Shown: positions 16,341-25,865 of the stretch, piece by piece
Layout of the letters: each line of letters starts with the position of its first letter
Position numbering within the stretch: the stretch's first letter is position 1
From: JALEFZ01 sp039817415
Lineage (GTDB): Bacteria; Bacteroidota; Bacteroidia; J057
Reading direction: 5' to 3'
Assembly (NCBI GenBank): GCA_039817415.1
Contig: JBCBVV010000015.1
Span: 1-64,000, forward strand
Length of the DNA stretch: 64,000 bases
Position numbers and translations under genes: made by a program
Notes under the pieces: model-generated
What the model saw: only the letters and a program-made list of their open reading frames with translations
Database searches by the model: none
Told to the model about the DNA's origin: nothing

Positions 16341-17573
16341 TTACTTCCCAAACATGGTTTTGACTCGCTTCAAACCTGCCATAAGGCGATCTACTTCTTC
16401 CTCAGTATTGTAGAAAGCCAATGAGGCTCGGATGGTACCAGGTACCCCAAATCTCTTCATCAAAGGTTGGGTACAATGATGACCCGTTCGAACGGCAATC
16501 CCTAACTGATCAAGTATGGTACCTGCATCATAAGGATGTATATCTTCCATCACAAAGGATAGGACTGATGCTTTTTCCCGAGCAGTCCCAATGAGACGAA
16601 TACCATCGATTTTTTGAATTTCTTCGGTGGCATATTCAAGCAAATGTCTTTCCCTGGAAGAGATAAAGTCATATCCAATCTTATTGATATAATCGACACC
16701 CGCTCCCAATCCAATGACACCCGCAATATTCGGGGTTCCTGCCTCAAATTTATGAGGAAGATCGTTGAAGGTTGTTTTCTCAAAAGAAACTGTATCAATC
16801 ATATCTCCTCCACCCATATACGGAGGCATTTGATTCAACCATTCTTCTTTTCCGTAAAGGATGCCTACGCCTGTAGGTGCAAACATCTTGTGTCCAGAAA
16901 AGGCAAGAAAGTCAACATCTAAAGCCTGCACGTCAATACTTTGGTGAGGAACGACCTGCGCTCCATCCAAGAGAACTGCTGCGCCCTTTTCATGGGCCAA
17001 TTCAATAATCTCTTCTACGGGATTAATCGTCCCCAGCGAATTAGATGTGTGGACAATGGCCACCATTTTCGTCTTGGAGGAAAGGAGCTTCTTGAACTCC
17101 TCCATCATTAATTCACCATGGTCATTGACTGGAACGACGTGAAGGATTGCTTTTTTCTTCTCAGCAAGCAATTGCCATGGAACAATATTAGAATGATGCT
17201 CCATGTAGGAAATGATGATTTCATCCCCTTCATGTATGAATTTGTCTCCAAATGAATGTGCCACAAGGTTAATTCCCTGAGTCGTACCTGTAGTATAAAT
17301 GACTTCGTGCTCATGCTTAGCATTGATCATTCCTTGTATCAGGCGTCTACTCTGCTCATAAGCATTGGTAGCTGTTTGGGATAGAAAGTGAACACCCCTA
17401 TGAACATTAGAATTTTCATGTTCATAATATTCAGAGATTCTATCAATAACGGATTGTGGCTTTTGGGAAGTAGCGGCATTGTCAAAATAGACAATATCCT
17501 TCCCGTGAACTTTTTCCCTTAGGGTAGGGAATTCAGCTCTGATCTGATCTATATCCAGTCTTGTTTTTTCCAT
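16341..17573 (-). CDS. sufS: Cysteine desulfurase SufS
   Basis: This 410-residue class V aminotransferase-fold enzyme removes sulfur from cysteine as a persulfide for Fe-S assembly. The PLP lysine is in FSGHKMFAPTGVG and the catalytic cysteine is in RTGHHCTQPLMKRFGV. The short loop around that cysteine is the group II (SufS/CsdA) form rather than the group I (IscS/NifS) form. It is the last gene of sufBCDS, 56 bp after sufD, and is followed by a terminator. A sulfur-acceptor partner (SufE or SufU) is not encoded next to it and must lie elsewhere. Confidence 0.95.
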   Translation of the reverse strand: MEKTRLDIDQIRAEFPTLREKVHGKDIVYFDNAATSQKPQSVIDRISEYYEHENSNVHRGVHFLSQTATNAYEQSRRLIQGMINAKHEHEVIYTTGTTQGINLVAHSFGDKFIHEGDEIIISYMEHHSNIVPWQLLAEKKKAILHVVPVNDHGELMMEEFKKLLSSKTKMVAIVHTSNSLGTINPVEEIIELAHEKGAAVLLDGAQVVPHQSIDVQALDVDFLAFSGHKMFAPTGVGILYGKEEWLNQMPPYMGGGDMIDTVSFEKTTFNDLPHKFEAGTPNIAGVIGLGAGVDYINKIGYDFISSRERHLLEYATEEIQKIDGIRLIGTAREKASVLSFVMEDIHPYDAGTILDQLGIAVRTGHHCTQPLMKRFGVPGTIRASLAFYNTEEEVDRLMAGLKRVKTMFGK

Positions 17574-17629
17574 GTATGGGGGAATTTCAGGGGCCTTTCA
17601 CACAAAACCTCCTGTTCCTGAATGTCCTC

Positions 17630-18922
17630 CTAGTAGCGATTGGCTACCAGTCCTTCTACATACTCACTTACTGCTTCAATGGAGATGTTTTCGGTTACCT
17701 CTAAGGTAAATGCCTGAATCATCAACTTTTTAGCTTCAGTTTCATTAATCCCTCTTGCTCGAAGATAGAACATAGCATCCTCATCGATTCTTCCTGTTGT
17801 TGCACCATGGGAACACTTCACATCATCAGCATAGATTTCTAGCTGAGGTTTGGTGTAGATGTTGGCCGTTTCAGAAAGAATAATATTCCTATTTGACTGA
17901 TAGGCATTGGTCTTTTGTGCATCCTCATAGACGTTGATACGCCCTGTAAAAGCTGCTGAAGACTTCTCATCCAAAATACCTTTGTAAAGCTCATTCGAAT
18001 AACAATTCGGCATTTTGTGATGAACCTGAGTGAAATTGTCTACATGTTGCCTTCCTGATAGTAGATAGGTGCCCATCAGATGGCTTTCCGTATTCTCATC
18101 ATTGAGCTTAAAGATGAGGTTGTTACGAATTAGATCTCCACTTAAGGTAATGGTAAATACAGATGCCTTGCTGTCTCTTCCTTGATGTACTTCCGTTGTA
18201 TCAATTTGAGAAGCTGTTTCACTTTCGAGTTGTAACTTAATGTACTCGAGGTTTGCATTCTCAGCAACAGAGATTTCAGTTAAGTTGTTTCTTAAGGAAT
18301 CTCCTTCTCCAGTAGAGAAAAAGGCCTCCACAATTTTAACTTGAGATGATGCTTCAGCTACAAATAGATTTCTGTGCTGAAGACCTACAGTATGACCCTC
18401 TCCCTGATTAATGTGTAGGAGCATTACTGGCTTAGGAGCAATGTTTCCTTTTCCTATGTGGATCATAACACCTTGATCTGCAAAGGCGGTATTCAAGGCG
18501 CTAAAAATATCCTTTTCACCATCCACGATTTGGCCGAAGTGCTGTTCGAAAACAGGCATATCTGCAGCTTCCAATTGGTGGAAGGGCACTATGCGAACGA
18601 TACCTTGATTGTAGGTGATGGAAGAAAGGCTCTCTTGATACTGACCATTCACAAAAACGATCAAATCTGCCTCTAATCCTGGTATCAACCAAGGTTGAAC
18701 GTCTGAAATATTTCCTTCAGAAGCTTGTTTAAAGGACTTCTGCTGAAGAGTTTTCAGATTGGTATATTTCCAGTCCTCCGTTCTTTTTGTTGGAAACTCA
18801 AGTCCTGCTAATGCTTCCTGTGCAGCTGTTCTAATGTGAGGAACAATTGCTTTGCCGTTCAAATGCTTTTGAAAGGGCGCTAGGAAAGCTTCTTTGGACT
18901 GATGGGTAGTCGTTTGAGACAT
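17630..18922 (-). CDS. sufD: Fe-S assembly scaffold subunit SufD
   Basis: This is a 430-residue beta-helix scaffold protein of the SufBC2D complex. The C-terminal core (ANIYTKPQLEIYADDVKCSHGATTGRIDEDAMFYLRARG) contains the conserved KCSHGA histidine motif involved in cluster assembly. The N-terminal helical part (TEDWKYTNL) is family-typical. It sits between sufC (21 bp upstream) and sufS, as in other SUF operons. Confidence 0.95.
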   Translation of the reverse strand: MSQTTTHQSKEAFLAPFQKHLNGKAIVPHIRTAAQEALAGLEFPTKRTEDWKYTNLKTLQQKSFKQASEGNISDVQPWLIPGLEADLIVFVNGQYQESLSSITYNQGIVRIVPFHQLEAADMPVFEQHFGQIVDGEKDIFSALNTAFADQGVMIHIGKGNIAPKPVMLLHINQGEGHTVGLQHRNLFVAEASSQVKIVEAFFSTGEGDSLRNNLTEISVAENANLEYIKLQLESETASQIDTTEVHQGRDSKASVFTITLSGDLIRNNLIFKLNDENTESHLMGTYLLSGRQHVDNFTQVHHKMPNCYSNELYKGILDEKSSAAFTGRINVYEDAQKTNAYQSNRNIILSETANIYTKPQLEIYADDVKCSHGATTGRIDEDAMFYLRARGINETEAKKLMIQAFTLEVTENISIEAVSEYVEGLVANRY

Positions 18923-18943
18923 ATCTAAATCTCCTTGAATAAA

Positions 18944-19696
18944 TTATGCTACTACTTCTTCCTTGATCCAGTCATATCCTTTCTCTTCTAGCTCAAGCGC
19001 TAGCTCTTTTCCTCCAGACTTGACGATTCTTCCTTTGTATAATACATGGACAAAGTCAGGTACAATGTAGTCCAGTAAACGCTGGTAGTGGGTAATCACT
19101 AGGAATGATCTTTCAGGTGAACGAAGTTTGTTCACAGCAGCTGACACAATTCTCAAAGCATCGATATCTAAGCCAGAATCGGTCTCGTCAAGAATAGCAA
19201 GCTTAGGCTCAAGCATCGCCATTTGAAAAATCTCATTGCGCTTTTTCTCTCCACCAGAGAAACCTTCGTTGACAGATCTCTTGGTCAAGGTTGTATCCAG
19301 TTCTACAATCTGCTGCTTTTCCTTCATAAGTTTTAGAAAAGCACCCGCAGAAAGGGCTTCCTCGCCACGGTATTCCCTTACAGAATTAACCGAAGTTCTT
19401 AGAAAGTTTGTCATAGATACCCCTGGAATCTCAACAGGATATTGGAAGGCTAGGAAAAGTCCTTCACCAGCTCTTTCATCTGGTTCAAGTTCCAAAAGAT
19501 CATTTCCATCAAGGGTTACTTCCCCCTCTGTAACTTCATAATCCTCTTTCCCAGCAAGAACAGATGCTAGGGTAGATTTACCAGATCCGTTAGGACCCAT
19601 GATAGCGTGTACTTCACCTGGATTGATCTGGAGGTTTAGACCTCTTAAGATTTCCTTGTCTTCAATTGAAGCGTGTAGATTTTTTATAGATAGCAT
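18944..19696 (-). CDS. sufC: Fe-S assembly ATPase SufC
   Basis: This 250-residue ABC ATPase has a Walker A (GPNGSGKST), a signature (FSGGEKKRNE) and a Walker B (LAILDETDSGLD). The DETDSGLD form is diagnostic for SufC. Its ATP hydrolysis remodels SufB/SufD during cluster assembly. It lies 53 bp after sufB in the operon. Confidence 0.96.
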   Translation of the reverse strand: MLSIKNLHASIEDKEILRGLNLQINPGEVHAIMGPNGSGKSTLASVLAGKEDYEVTEGEVTLDGNDLLELEPDERAGEGLFLAFQYPVEIPGVSMTNFLRTSVNSVREYRGEEALSAGAFLKLMKEKQQIVELDTTLTKRSVNEGFSGGEKKRNEIFQMAMLEPKLAILDETDSGLDIDALRIVSAAVNKLRSPERSFLVITHYQRLLDYIVPDFVHVLYKGRIVKSGGKELALELEEKGYDWIKEEVVA

Positions 19697-19749
19697 AAGT
19701 TTTTTAAAACGTATGTCTTGTACAAAAGGTAAATGATATAGTGTATTTG

Positions 19750-21234
19750 TTATCCCACTGATCCTTCAAGGGAAATTGATAGCAGTTTTTGAGCCTCAAC
19801 AGCAAATTCCATAGGAAGCTGATTCAATACTTCTCGGGCATATCCATTCACAATCATAGAGACAGCTTTTTCTTCGTCAAGCCCTCTCTGCAAACAGTAG
19901 AAAATTTGGTCTTCTCCAATCTTGGAGGTGGTAGCCTCGTGTTCTACCTTTCCTGTAGGATTGCCGACTTCTATGTAGGGGAATGTATGTGCACCACAGC
20001 GGTCTCCAATCAAGAGAGAATCACACTGGGAGAAGTTTCTTGCGTTTTTCGCTCCTTTCATGATTTTTACCAAACCACGATAGCTATTGTTGGACTTGCC
20101 AGCTGAGATACCTTTAGAGATAATCAGAGACTTGGTGTTTTTTCCCTGGTGAATCATCTTGGTACCCGTGTCAGCCTGCTGACGGCCGTTGGTTACAGCT
20201 ACAGAGTAAAATTCTCCTTCAGAGTTGTCGCCTTTGAGAATAACTGAAGGATATTTCCAGGTAATAGCCGAGCCTGTTTCAACCTGTGTCCAGCTGATCT
20301 TGGAGTTGTCTCCTTTACAAATACCTCTTTTGGTTACAAAGTTGTAGATACCCCCTGCTCCAGTCTCTGGATCACCGGGGTACCAGTTTTGAACAGTAGA
20401 GTATTTGATCTCCGCATTTTCCATGGCAATCAATTCAACCACAGCAGCGTGCAGCTGATTTTCATCACGCATGGGAGCCGTACATCCTTCGAGGTAGCTT
20501 ACATAAGAACCCTCTTCAGCGACAATCAAGGTTCTTTCGAACTGACCTGTATTTTGCTCGTTAATTCGAAAGTAAGTGGATAGCTCCATGGGGCATCTTA
20601 CTCCTTTGGGGATATAGACAAATGAGCCGTCAGTGAATACAGCTGCATTCAAGGCGGCAAAGTAATTGTCTGTGCGTGGAACCACGCTACCCATGTATTT
20701 TTTAATGAGTTCTGGATGCTCTTGAATAGCCTCAGAAAAGGACATAAAAATGATTCCTTTCTCTGCCAGTTTCTCTTTGTAGGTAGTCTTTACAGAAACT
20801 GAGTCAATAACTGCATCTACTGCTACGCCTGCGAGCATCTTTTGCTCTTGAAGGGGAATACCAAGTTTCTCAAAGGTTTTAAGAAGCTCAGGATCTACTT
20901 CGTCAAGACTCTCATATTGAGGTTTTGTCTTGGGAGCAGCATAATAGTATACATCTTGGTAGTCGATGGGCGGATAATCTACATGAGCCCACTCTGGCTC
21001 TTCCATCTTTAGCCAGATTTCATATGCTTTTAGGCGATACTCCAGCATCCACTCTGGCTCATTTTTTTTGGCTGAAATCAAACGAATAATGTCTTCATTC
21101 AAGCCTTTAGGAGCCTTATCAGTCTCAATATCGGTTACCCAACCGTATTTGTATTTAGTATTTTCTGTAAACTCCTGAATAATCTGCTCATCAGGAGAAA
21201 GTTCTTCAACGGGTGCTATGTGTTCCTCGGCCAT
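19750..21234 (-). CDS. sufB: Fe-S assembly scaffold subunit SufB
   Basis: This 494-residue scaffold subunit is the first gene of the suf operon. Conserved blocks include YFRINEQNTGQFERTLI, YLEGCTAPM (scaffold cysteine), TVQNWYPGD, and CDSLLIGDRCGAHTFPY near the C-terminus. Full length matches the family. Transcription should start about 110 bp upstream of the ATG, from a TATATTTG box flanked by a palindrome. Confidence 0.96.
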   Translation of the reverse strand: MAEEHIAPVEELSPDEQIIQEFTENTKYKYGWVTDIETDKAPKGLNEDIIRLISAKKNEPEWMLEYRLKAYEIWLKMEEPEWAHVDYPPIDYQDVYYYAAPKTKPQYESLDEVDPELLKTFEKLGIPLQEQKMLAGVAVDAVIDSVSVKTTYKEKLAEKGIIFMSFSEAIQEHPELIKKYMGSVVPRTDNYFAALNAAVFTDGSFVYIPKGVRCPMELSTYFRINEQNTGQFERTLIVAEEGSYVSYLEGCTAPMRDENQLHAAVVELIAMENAEIKYSTVQNWYPGDPETGAGGIYNFVTKRGICKGDNSKISWTQVETGSAITWKYPSVILKGDNSEGEFYSVAVTNGRQQADTGTKMIHQGKNTKSLIISKGISAGKSNNSYRGLVKIMKGAKNARNFSQCDSLLIGDRCGAHTFPYIEVGNPTGKVEHEATTSKIGEDQIFYCLQRGLDEEKAVSMIVNGYAREVLNQLPMEFAVEAQKLLSISLEGSVG

Positions 21235-21349
21235 ATTACCTCGTAATGTTTATTTAGACTTATTCTAAGTAAGGTGTTAAAAATATAGCGCAATCGCGAA
21301 GTTTAACGTCACATATGCGCCATAATAGCTCCTTATTTTTCAGGATAGG

Positions 21350-21388
21350 CAAATATAGTACAAATTATTTACCTACCTAAAATTAGGT
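21350..21388 (-). promoter_or_regulatory. suf promoter with palindromic operator candidate
   Basis: On the minus strand TATATTTG (21350-21357) is a perfect -7 box. Where the -33 element should lie, 17 bp further upstream, there is the palindrome ACCTAA-TT-TTAGGT (minus-strand reading, 21375-21388). An operator covering the -33 site would let a repressor block the suf operon. Control by an Rrf2- or Fur-type protein is only an inference from the known biology of SUF operons. Confidence 0.55.
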
Positions 21389-21435
21389 AATTCATTAACA
21401 GTAGATAAGCATTAATGTTTTCAACATATACCTAT

Positions 21436-21471
21436 AAAAATGGTGAACCACCCTGTCACAGGGTGGTTCAC
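21436..21471 (-). terminator. Large hairpin with minus-strand T-tract, possible end of an ncRNA
   Basis: Bases 21443-21456 and 21458-21471 are perfect 14-bp arms separated by one base (CAGGGTGGTTCAC type arms). In the minus direction the hairpin is followed by TTTTT (21436-21440), as in an intrinsic terminator. No minus-strand protein gene ends here: upstream is the divergent plus-strand gene at 21818, and sufB is transcribed from a promoter further on. It may therefore terminate a small RNA. Confidence 0.6.
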
Positions 21472-21817
21472 ACGTCCTAAAGCTTTATTATGAAAAGAAA
21501 TTTTTGTTTCGAACTCTTTACCAAGTATACTGAAAAACCCGCCCTCGGGTTAGCCTAAATCCCCATCCTTCGCTATAAGACCTTAGTTCCTCGACAAATA
21601 ACACGTTCTTCTCTTTTTTTGAAGGCCTGAAATGCGTTGAATTCTATATATTGATGGTTCATAGCTGAGGCTTCTGCTTGAAAAACGAAGCTCCAATTCA
21701 GTTTGCGCGCAAGGAGGGAATTCCTTGTAACCTTACTATTATTGTGCTGATAAGTTTCCAGCTAAAAAGGCATCCAGCATTCCATCTTACTTAATACACC
21801 TAACAACCCTTACTCCT
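21472..21817. other. Intergenic region with possible minus-strand small RNA
   Basis: This 346-bp stretch has no convincing reading frame. A second hairpin (AACCCG at 21536-21541 with CGGGTT at 21546-21551) also has a T-run on its minus-strand side (21533-21537). I compared the region by eye with RNase P RNA, tmRNA and SRP RNA hallmarks and found none of them. Part of it must hold the promoter and leader of the plus-strand gene at 21818. Confidence 0.4.
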
Positions 21818-24800
21818 ATGAATAGAATCAGTTTGTGGTTATTGGCCATGATCATTCTAGCCTTTCCTGCATTCGGCCAACGAAAAAAGAATGCAGACAA
21901 GAAGGAGGAAAAGACAGAAGAGAAGTCTAAGATTAACTCATCCGTTTTTTCTGCCTTTCCTTTAAGAGAAATTGGTCCAGCTTTGACTTCCGGTCGAGTG
22001 TCGGACATTGCCGTTAATCCCAACAATCACTCAGAGTATTATGTCGCTACAGCTTCGGGTGGTGTATGGAAAACAGTCAATCACGGTACGACTTTCCAGC
22101 CTATTTTTGATTCACAAGGATCATACTCCACTGCTTGCGTAACCATTGACCCCAATAATGATCAAGTGGTTTGGGTAGGTTCTGGAGAAAACAACGGACA
22201 ACGCTCAATCGCTTATGGAGATGGTGTCTACAAATCCGTTGATGGAGGGAAATCCTGGAAAAATATGGGACTAAAGGAGTCTGAGCATATTGGGAACATC
22301 ATTGTTGACCCAAGAAATTCAGATGTAGTCTTTGTTGCCGCTCACGGTCCTTTATGGAGTGAAGGAGGCCATAGAGGCTTATATAAAACCACAGACGGAG
22401 GGAAAAACTGGGAATGTATCCTTGAGATTTCTGATAAAACAGGTATCAATGAGGTTCATATGGATCCACGAAATCCAGATGTTTTATATGCCAGTGCATG
22501 GCAAAGAGCCAGAAGGGTGTGGACTTTCTTGGGCGGAGGCCCCGAATCAGCCATTTACAAGTCTACGGATGGAGGAAAAACTTGGAATAAATCACAAAAG
22601 GGGCTACCCGGAGGAGATTTAGGAAGAATCGGTATGGATATTTCTCCTGCCAATCCAGATGTGCTTTACGCGATTGTAGAAGCTACTGATGGCAAGGGAG
22701 GATTTTATAAAAGTACCAACCGAGGTGCTACCTGGTCTAAGACGAACAGCTACACGACTAGTGGCAATTACTATCAGGAAATCATTTGTGATCCTAAAGA
22801 CGTGGATAAGGTATACATCATGAATACCTACGCCATGATCACAAGAGATGGGGGCAAGACAGTAAAGCGCCTTGGAGAAAGAAACAAACACGTAGATAAT
22901 CACTGTGTTTGGATCAATCCCAATGACACGAGACATATGATCATGGGGTGTGATGGAGGATTGTACGAATCATGGGACGATGCCAAAACTTGGCAGTACA
23001 AGCCGAACTTACCGATCACACAGTTTTATAAGGTTACGGTAGATAATGCAGAGCCTTTCTACAATGTATATGGAGGTACCCAGGATAATTATTCGCTGGG
23101 TGGACCTTCTCAAACGACGGCTGCTTCTGGTATTGCCAATTACGATTGGTTTGTAACCAATGGCGGAGACGGATTTGAGTCGGCAGTTGATCCAGAAGAT
23201 CCCAACATCGTTTATGCTCAGGCTCAGTACGGCTGGTTGGTTCGCTATGATAAGAAGAGTGGGGAAAGCATCAACATTCAGCCCATGGAAAGAAAAGGAG
23301 AAGCAGCATATCGCTTCAACTGGGATGCACCACTATTTGTCAGCCCTCATAACAATGAGAGAATTTACTTCGCAGCAAATAAGGTATTTCGCTCTGATGA
23401 TAGAGGGAACACCTGGCAGGTAATCAGCGATGACCTAAGTCGTCAATTGGACCGAAATACACTTGAGGTACAAGGAAAAGTATGGAGTGTAGATGCTGTG
23501 GCTAAAAACCGCTCTACCTCTATCTATGGCAATATTGTAGCCCTGGACGAATCTCCAGTCAAAGAAGACTTGATTTACGCAGGTACGGACGATGGCCTTA
23601 TCCATGTTACAGAGGATGCCGGTGAAAACTGGACTAAAATTGAGTCTGTAAATGGGGTACCTGATATGACCTACGTCAATATGTTATTGGCCTCTCAGCA
23701 TGACGAGAATGTGGTCTACGCTGCCTTTAACAATCACAAGAAAGGGGACTTCCAGCCATATTTATATAAGTCAAGCGACAAGGGTAAAACATGGACTTCT
23801 ATTGCTGCGAACCTACCTGAAAGAGGTTCTGTTTATGCTATTGCAGAGGATCATGTGAAGCCGGGACTACTATTTGTCGGAACGGAGTTCGGTCTGCATG
23901 TTTCCTTGAATGGAGGGGAGAAGTGGCACAAAATGTCAGCAGGCCTCCCTACAATTGCAGTAAGAGACCTTGCCATCCAAAAGAGGGAAAATGATCTTGT
24001 ATTGGCTTCCTTCGGTCGTGGTTTCTATGTCCTTGACAATTACGCCCCATTGAGAGAAATTACAGAGGAATTCATGGAAAAAGAGGCTGCTATTCTTCCT
24101 ATTGAAGATGCGCTCTTGTTTGTTCAATCTCGCCCATTAGGTGGAAATGGAAATGCTTTCCAAGGGGCTTCCCGTTACCATACTAAAAACCCTGAGGTTG
24201 GTGCCACCTTTACCTATTATCTAAAGGAGTCTATCATGACCTCCAAGCAGAAGAGACAAAAGAAGGAAAAAGAATTGGCTAAGAATGGTGATCCCATTTC
24301 TTATCCTTCCTTTGATGAGATGAGGATAGAAGATACAGAACTGAAGCCCTATCTCATATTCACCATTACCGACAAAAGAGGAAAGGTCATCAATAGATTG
24401 AAAGCTTCGGCTTCCAAAGGACTTAAGCGTAAGGTTTGGGACTTCTCATATCCTTCTGGCCAACCTCAATCAGGAAAAGGCGATTGGAAGGGCAATAGCT
24501 ATGGGCACAGAGTTGCACCAGGAACTTATATGGTTTCTTTAGGCAAGGTCGTAGACGATGTGTACACGGAGTTAGTTCCCGCTGTAGAATTTGAGGTCAA
24601 GTCACTAGACAATACCTCCCTTCCTGCCAAGAACCAAGATGCTGTCGTTAAATTCCAAAGAAAGGTCGATGAGCTAGGACGTGCCGTCAGTGGTTCCATC
24701 AACATGAGTCGTGAAATGCGTACCAAAATTAAGGCCATGAAGTCAGCTGTGAAAGCTACAGCTTCCGCAGACTTATCTGTCATGAAGGAGCTAAGAGCTT

Positions 24801-25105
24801 TGGAAAAGCGTCTTGATGCAGTTGGAATTAAGCTACAAGGAGACAGAAGTTTAGCTAGCAGAAACTTCGAAACTCCACCTTCTATTTCTGACAGAATGGG
24901 AAGAATCGGTTATGGCCTATGGCGTTCTACTTCCGAACCTACACAGACCTTCAAGGATGCTTATGCAGTGGCCGCTGAAGAATTTGAGCCCGTCTACAAA
25001 GAAATTGAAAGCATCGCAAAAGCGATTGCTGATATGGAAGACAAGCTGGAAAAATGGGGAGCACCCTATACACCAGGACGTTTGCCAGGATGGGAAAAAG
25101 AGTAA
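21818..25105 (+). CDS. Large secreted BNR/sortilin-like propeller protein
   Basis: This 1095-residue protein has a signal peptide (MNRISLWLLAMIILAFPAFGQ) and a Lys/Glu-rich linker. About 730 residues of BNR/VPS10-type propeller repeats follow, with many copies of the Asp-box-like pattern YKSTDGGKTW (for example VYKSVDGGKSW, LYKTTDGGKNW, IYKSTDGGKTW, GLHVSLNGGEKW). The C-terminal 330 residues include an Ig-like strand region (HRVAPGTYMVSLGKV) and then charged helices. No catalytic residues or T9SS tail are visible. Such proteins are often called 'glycosyl hydrolases', but the repeats alone do not support an enzymatic call. It is monocistronic and ends 7 bp from the convergent engB. Confidence 0.8.
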   Translation: MNRISLWLLAMIILAFPAFGQRKKNADKKEEKTEEKSKINSSVFSAFPLREIGPALTSGRVSDIAVNPNNHSEYYVATASGGVWKTVNHGTTFQPIFDSQGSYSTACVTIDPNNDQVVWVGSGENNGQRSIAYGDGVYKSVDGGKSWKNMGLKESEHIGNIIVDPRNSDVVFVAAHGPLWSEGGHRGLYKTTDGGKNWECILEISDKTGINEVHMDPRNPDVLYASAWQRARRVWTFLGGGPESAIYKSTDGGKTWNKSQKGLPGGDLGRIGMDISPANPDVLYAIVEATDGKGGFYKSTNRGATWSKTNSYTTSGNYYQEIICDPKDVDKVYIMNTYAMITRDGGKTVKRLGERNKHVDNHCVWINPNDTRHMIMGCDGGLYESWDDAKTWQYKPNLPITQFYKVTVDNAEPFYNVYGGTQDNYSLGGPSQTTAASGIANYDWFVTNGGDGFESAVDPEDPNIVYAQAQYGWLVRYDKKSGESINIQPMERKGEAAYRFNWDAPLFVSPHNNERIYFAANKVFRSDDRGNTWQVISDDLSRQLDRNTLEVQGKVWSVDAVAKNRSTSIYGNIVALDESPVKEDLIYAGTDDGLIHVTEDAGENWTKIESVNGVPDMTYVNMLLASQHDENVVYAAFNNHKKGDFQPYLYKSSDKGKTWTSIAANLPERGSVYAIAEDHVKPGLLFVGTEFGLHVSLNGGEKWHKMSAGLPTIAVRDLAIQKRENDLVLASFGRGFYVLDNYAPLREITEEFMEKEAAILPIEDALLFVQSRPLGGNGNAFQGASRYHTKNPEVGATFTYYLKESIMTSKQKRQKKEKELAKNGDPISYPSFDEMRIEDTELKPYLIFTITDKRGKVINRLKASASKGLKRKVWDFSYPSGQPQSGKGDWKGNSYGHRVAPGTYMVSLGKVVDDVYTELVPAVEFEVKSLDNTSLPAKNQDAVVKFQRKVDELGRAVSGSINMSREMRTKIKAMKSAVKATASADLSVMKELRALEKRLDAVGIKLQGDRSLASRNFETPPSISDRMGRIGYGLWRSTSEPTQTFKDAYAVAAEEFEPVYKEIESIAKAIADMEDKLEKWGAPYTPGRLPGWEKE

Positions 25106-25112
25106 GCGATAG

Positions 25113-25709
25113 CTACATCAACTGATTACACTCATTAATATAGGCAAGGATATCCTCCTTGCCTTTTTTCTTGGAGGAAGAAGTGTAAAACATGGGAGGC
25201 AATTCCTCCCAGCTTTTGAGCAATTCAGTTTTAAAAGCTTCTTGATTCTTCTCGAACTCTTTTGGACTGGGTTTATCAATCTTAGTAAAGACAATAGAGA
25301 ATGGCAGCCCATTCTCACCGAGGTAATCGATAAAATTCAAGTCGATGGTTTGGGGAGGAATCTTAGCGTCGACCAGGACGAAAGTATTTAAGAGGTTTTT
25401 TCGGCTTAATAGGTAATCTTCTATCATACCAGCAAACTGGCTTTTGATCTTCTTAGAAATCTTGGCGTATCCATATCCTGGTAAATCCACCAGATACCAT
25501 GATTGATTGATCAGAAAGTGATTGACCAATTGGGTTTTTCCCGGAGTAGAAGATGTCTTAGCGAGATTTTTGCGATTACAAAGGAAATTGATCAAGGAAG
25601 ATTTTCCGACATTCGACCTACCTGTAAAGGCATACTCAGGCTTGTTAGGCTTGGGAAATTGCTCAACAGTCTGGCTACTCTTAATGAAGTCGGCTTGTTT
25701 GATGTCCAT
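25113..25709 (-). CDS. engB: Ribosome-biogenesis GTPase EngB (YsxC/YihA)
   Basis: This 198-residue TRAFAC GTPase needed for 50S subunit assembly has all four GTPase motifs: G1 GRSNVGKSS, G2 region SSTPGKTQLVNHF, G3 DLPGYGYA, G4 TKIDKP. Length is normal for the family. It is divergent from menG, with a dyad repeat in the 156-bp gap. Confidence 0.95.
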   Translation of the reverse strand: MDIKQADFIKSSQTVEQFPKPNKPEYAFTGRSNVGKSSLINFLCNRKNLAKTSSTPGKTQLVNHFLINQSWYLVDLPGYGYAKISKKIKSQFAGMIEDYLLSRKNLLNTFVLVDAKIPPQTIDLNFIDYLGENGLPFSIVFTKIDKPSPKEFEKNQEAFKTELLKSWEELPPMFYTSSSKKKGKEDILAYINECNQLM

Positions 25710-25764
25710 GATCTCTGCGATTTACTCTGATGCCTTATGACAAATGTTATTTCTGCGTGTGAAT

Positions 25765-25791
25765 AGATAAGATATTTTGCATGTCTTATCT
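25765..25791. promoter_or_regulatory. Dyad repeat between divergent engB and menG
   Basis: AGATAAGA (25765-25772) and TCTTATCT (25784-25791) are perfect 8-bp inverted repeats with an 11-bp spacer, placed between two divergent genes. It could be a shared operator or a leader hairpin. No T-run follows, so a terminator is unlikely. Confidence 0.35.
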
Positions 25792-25865
25792 AACCTTTAT
25801 TCCTGCAATCAGTTATTGGGGTTAGAAACAGGCAAATAGCCCATTTTTCAACAAAATAGAAAGCA

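Noticed and set aside
21500..21530. A TTCGAAAC run that looks like a tRNA T-loop
   Set aside because: No acceptor, D-arm or anticodon arm can be folded around it.
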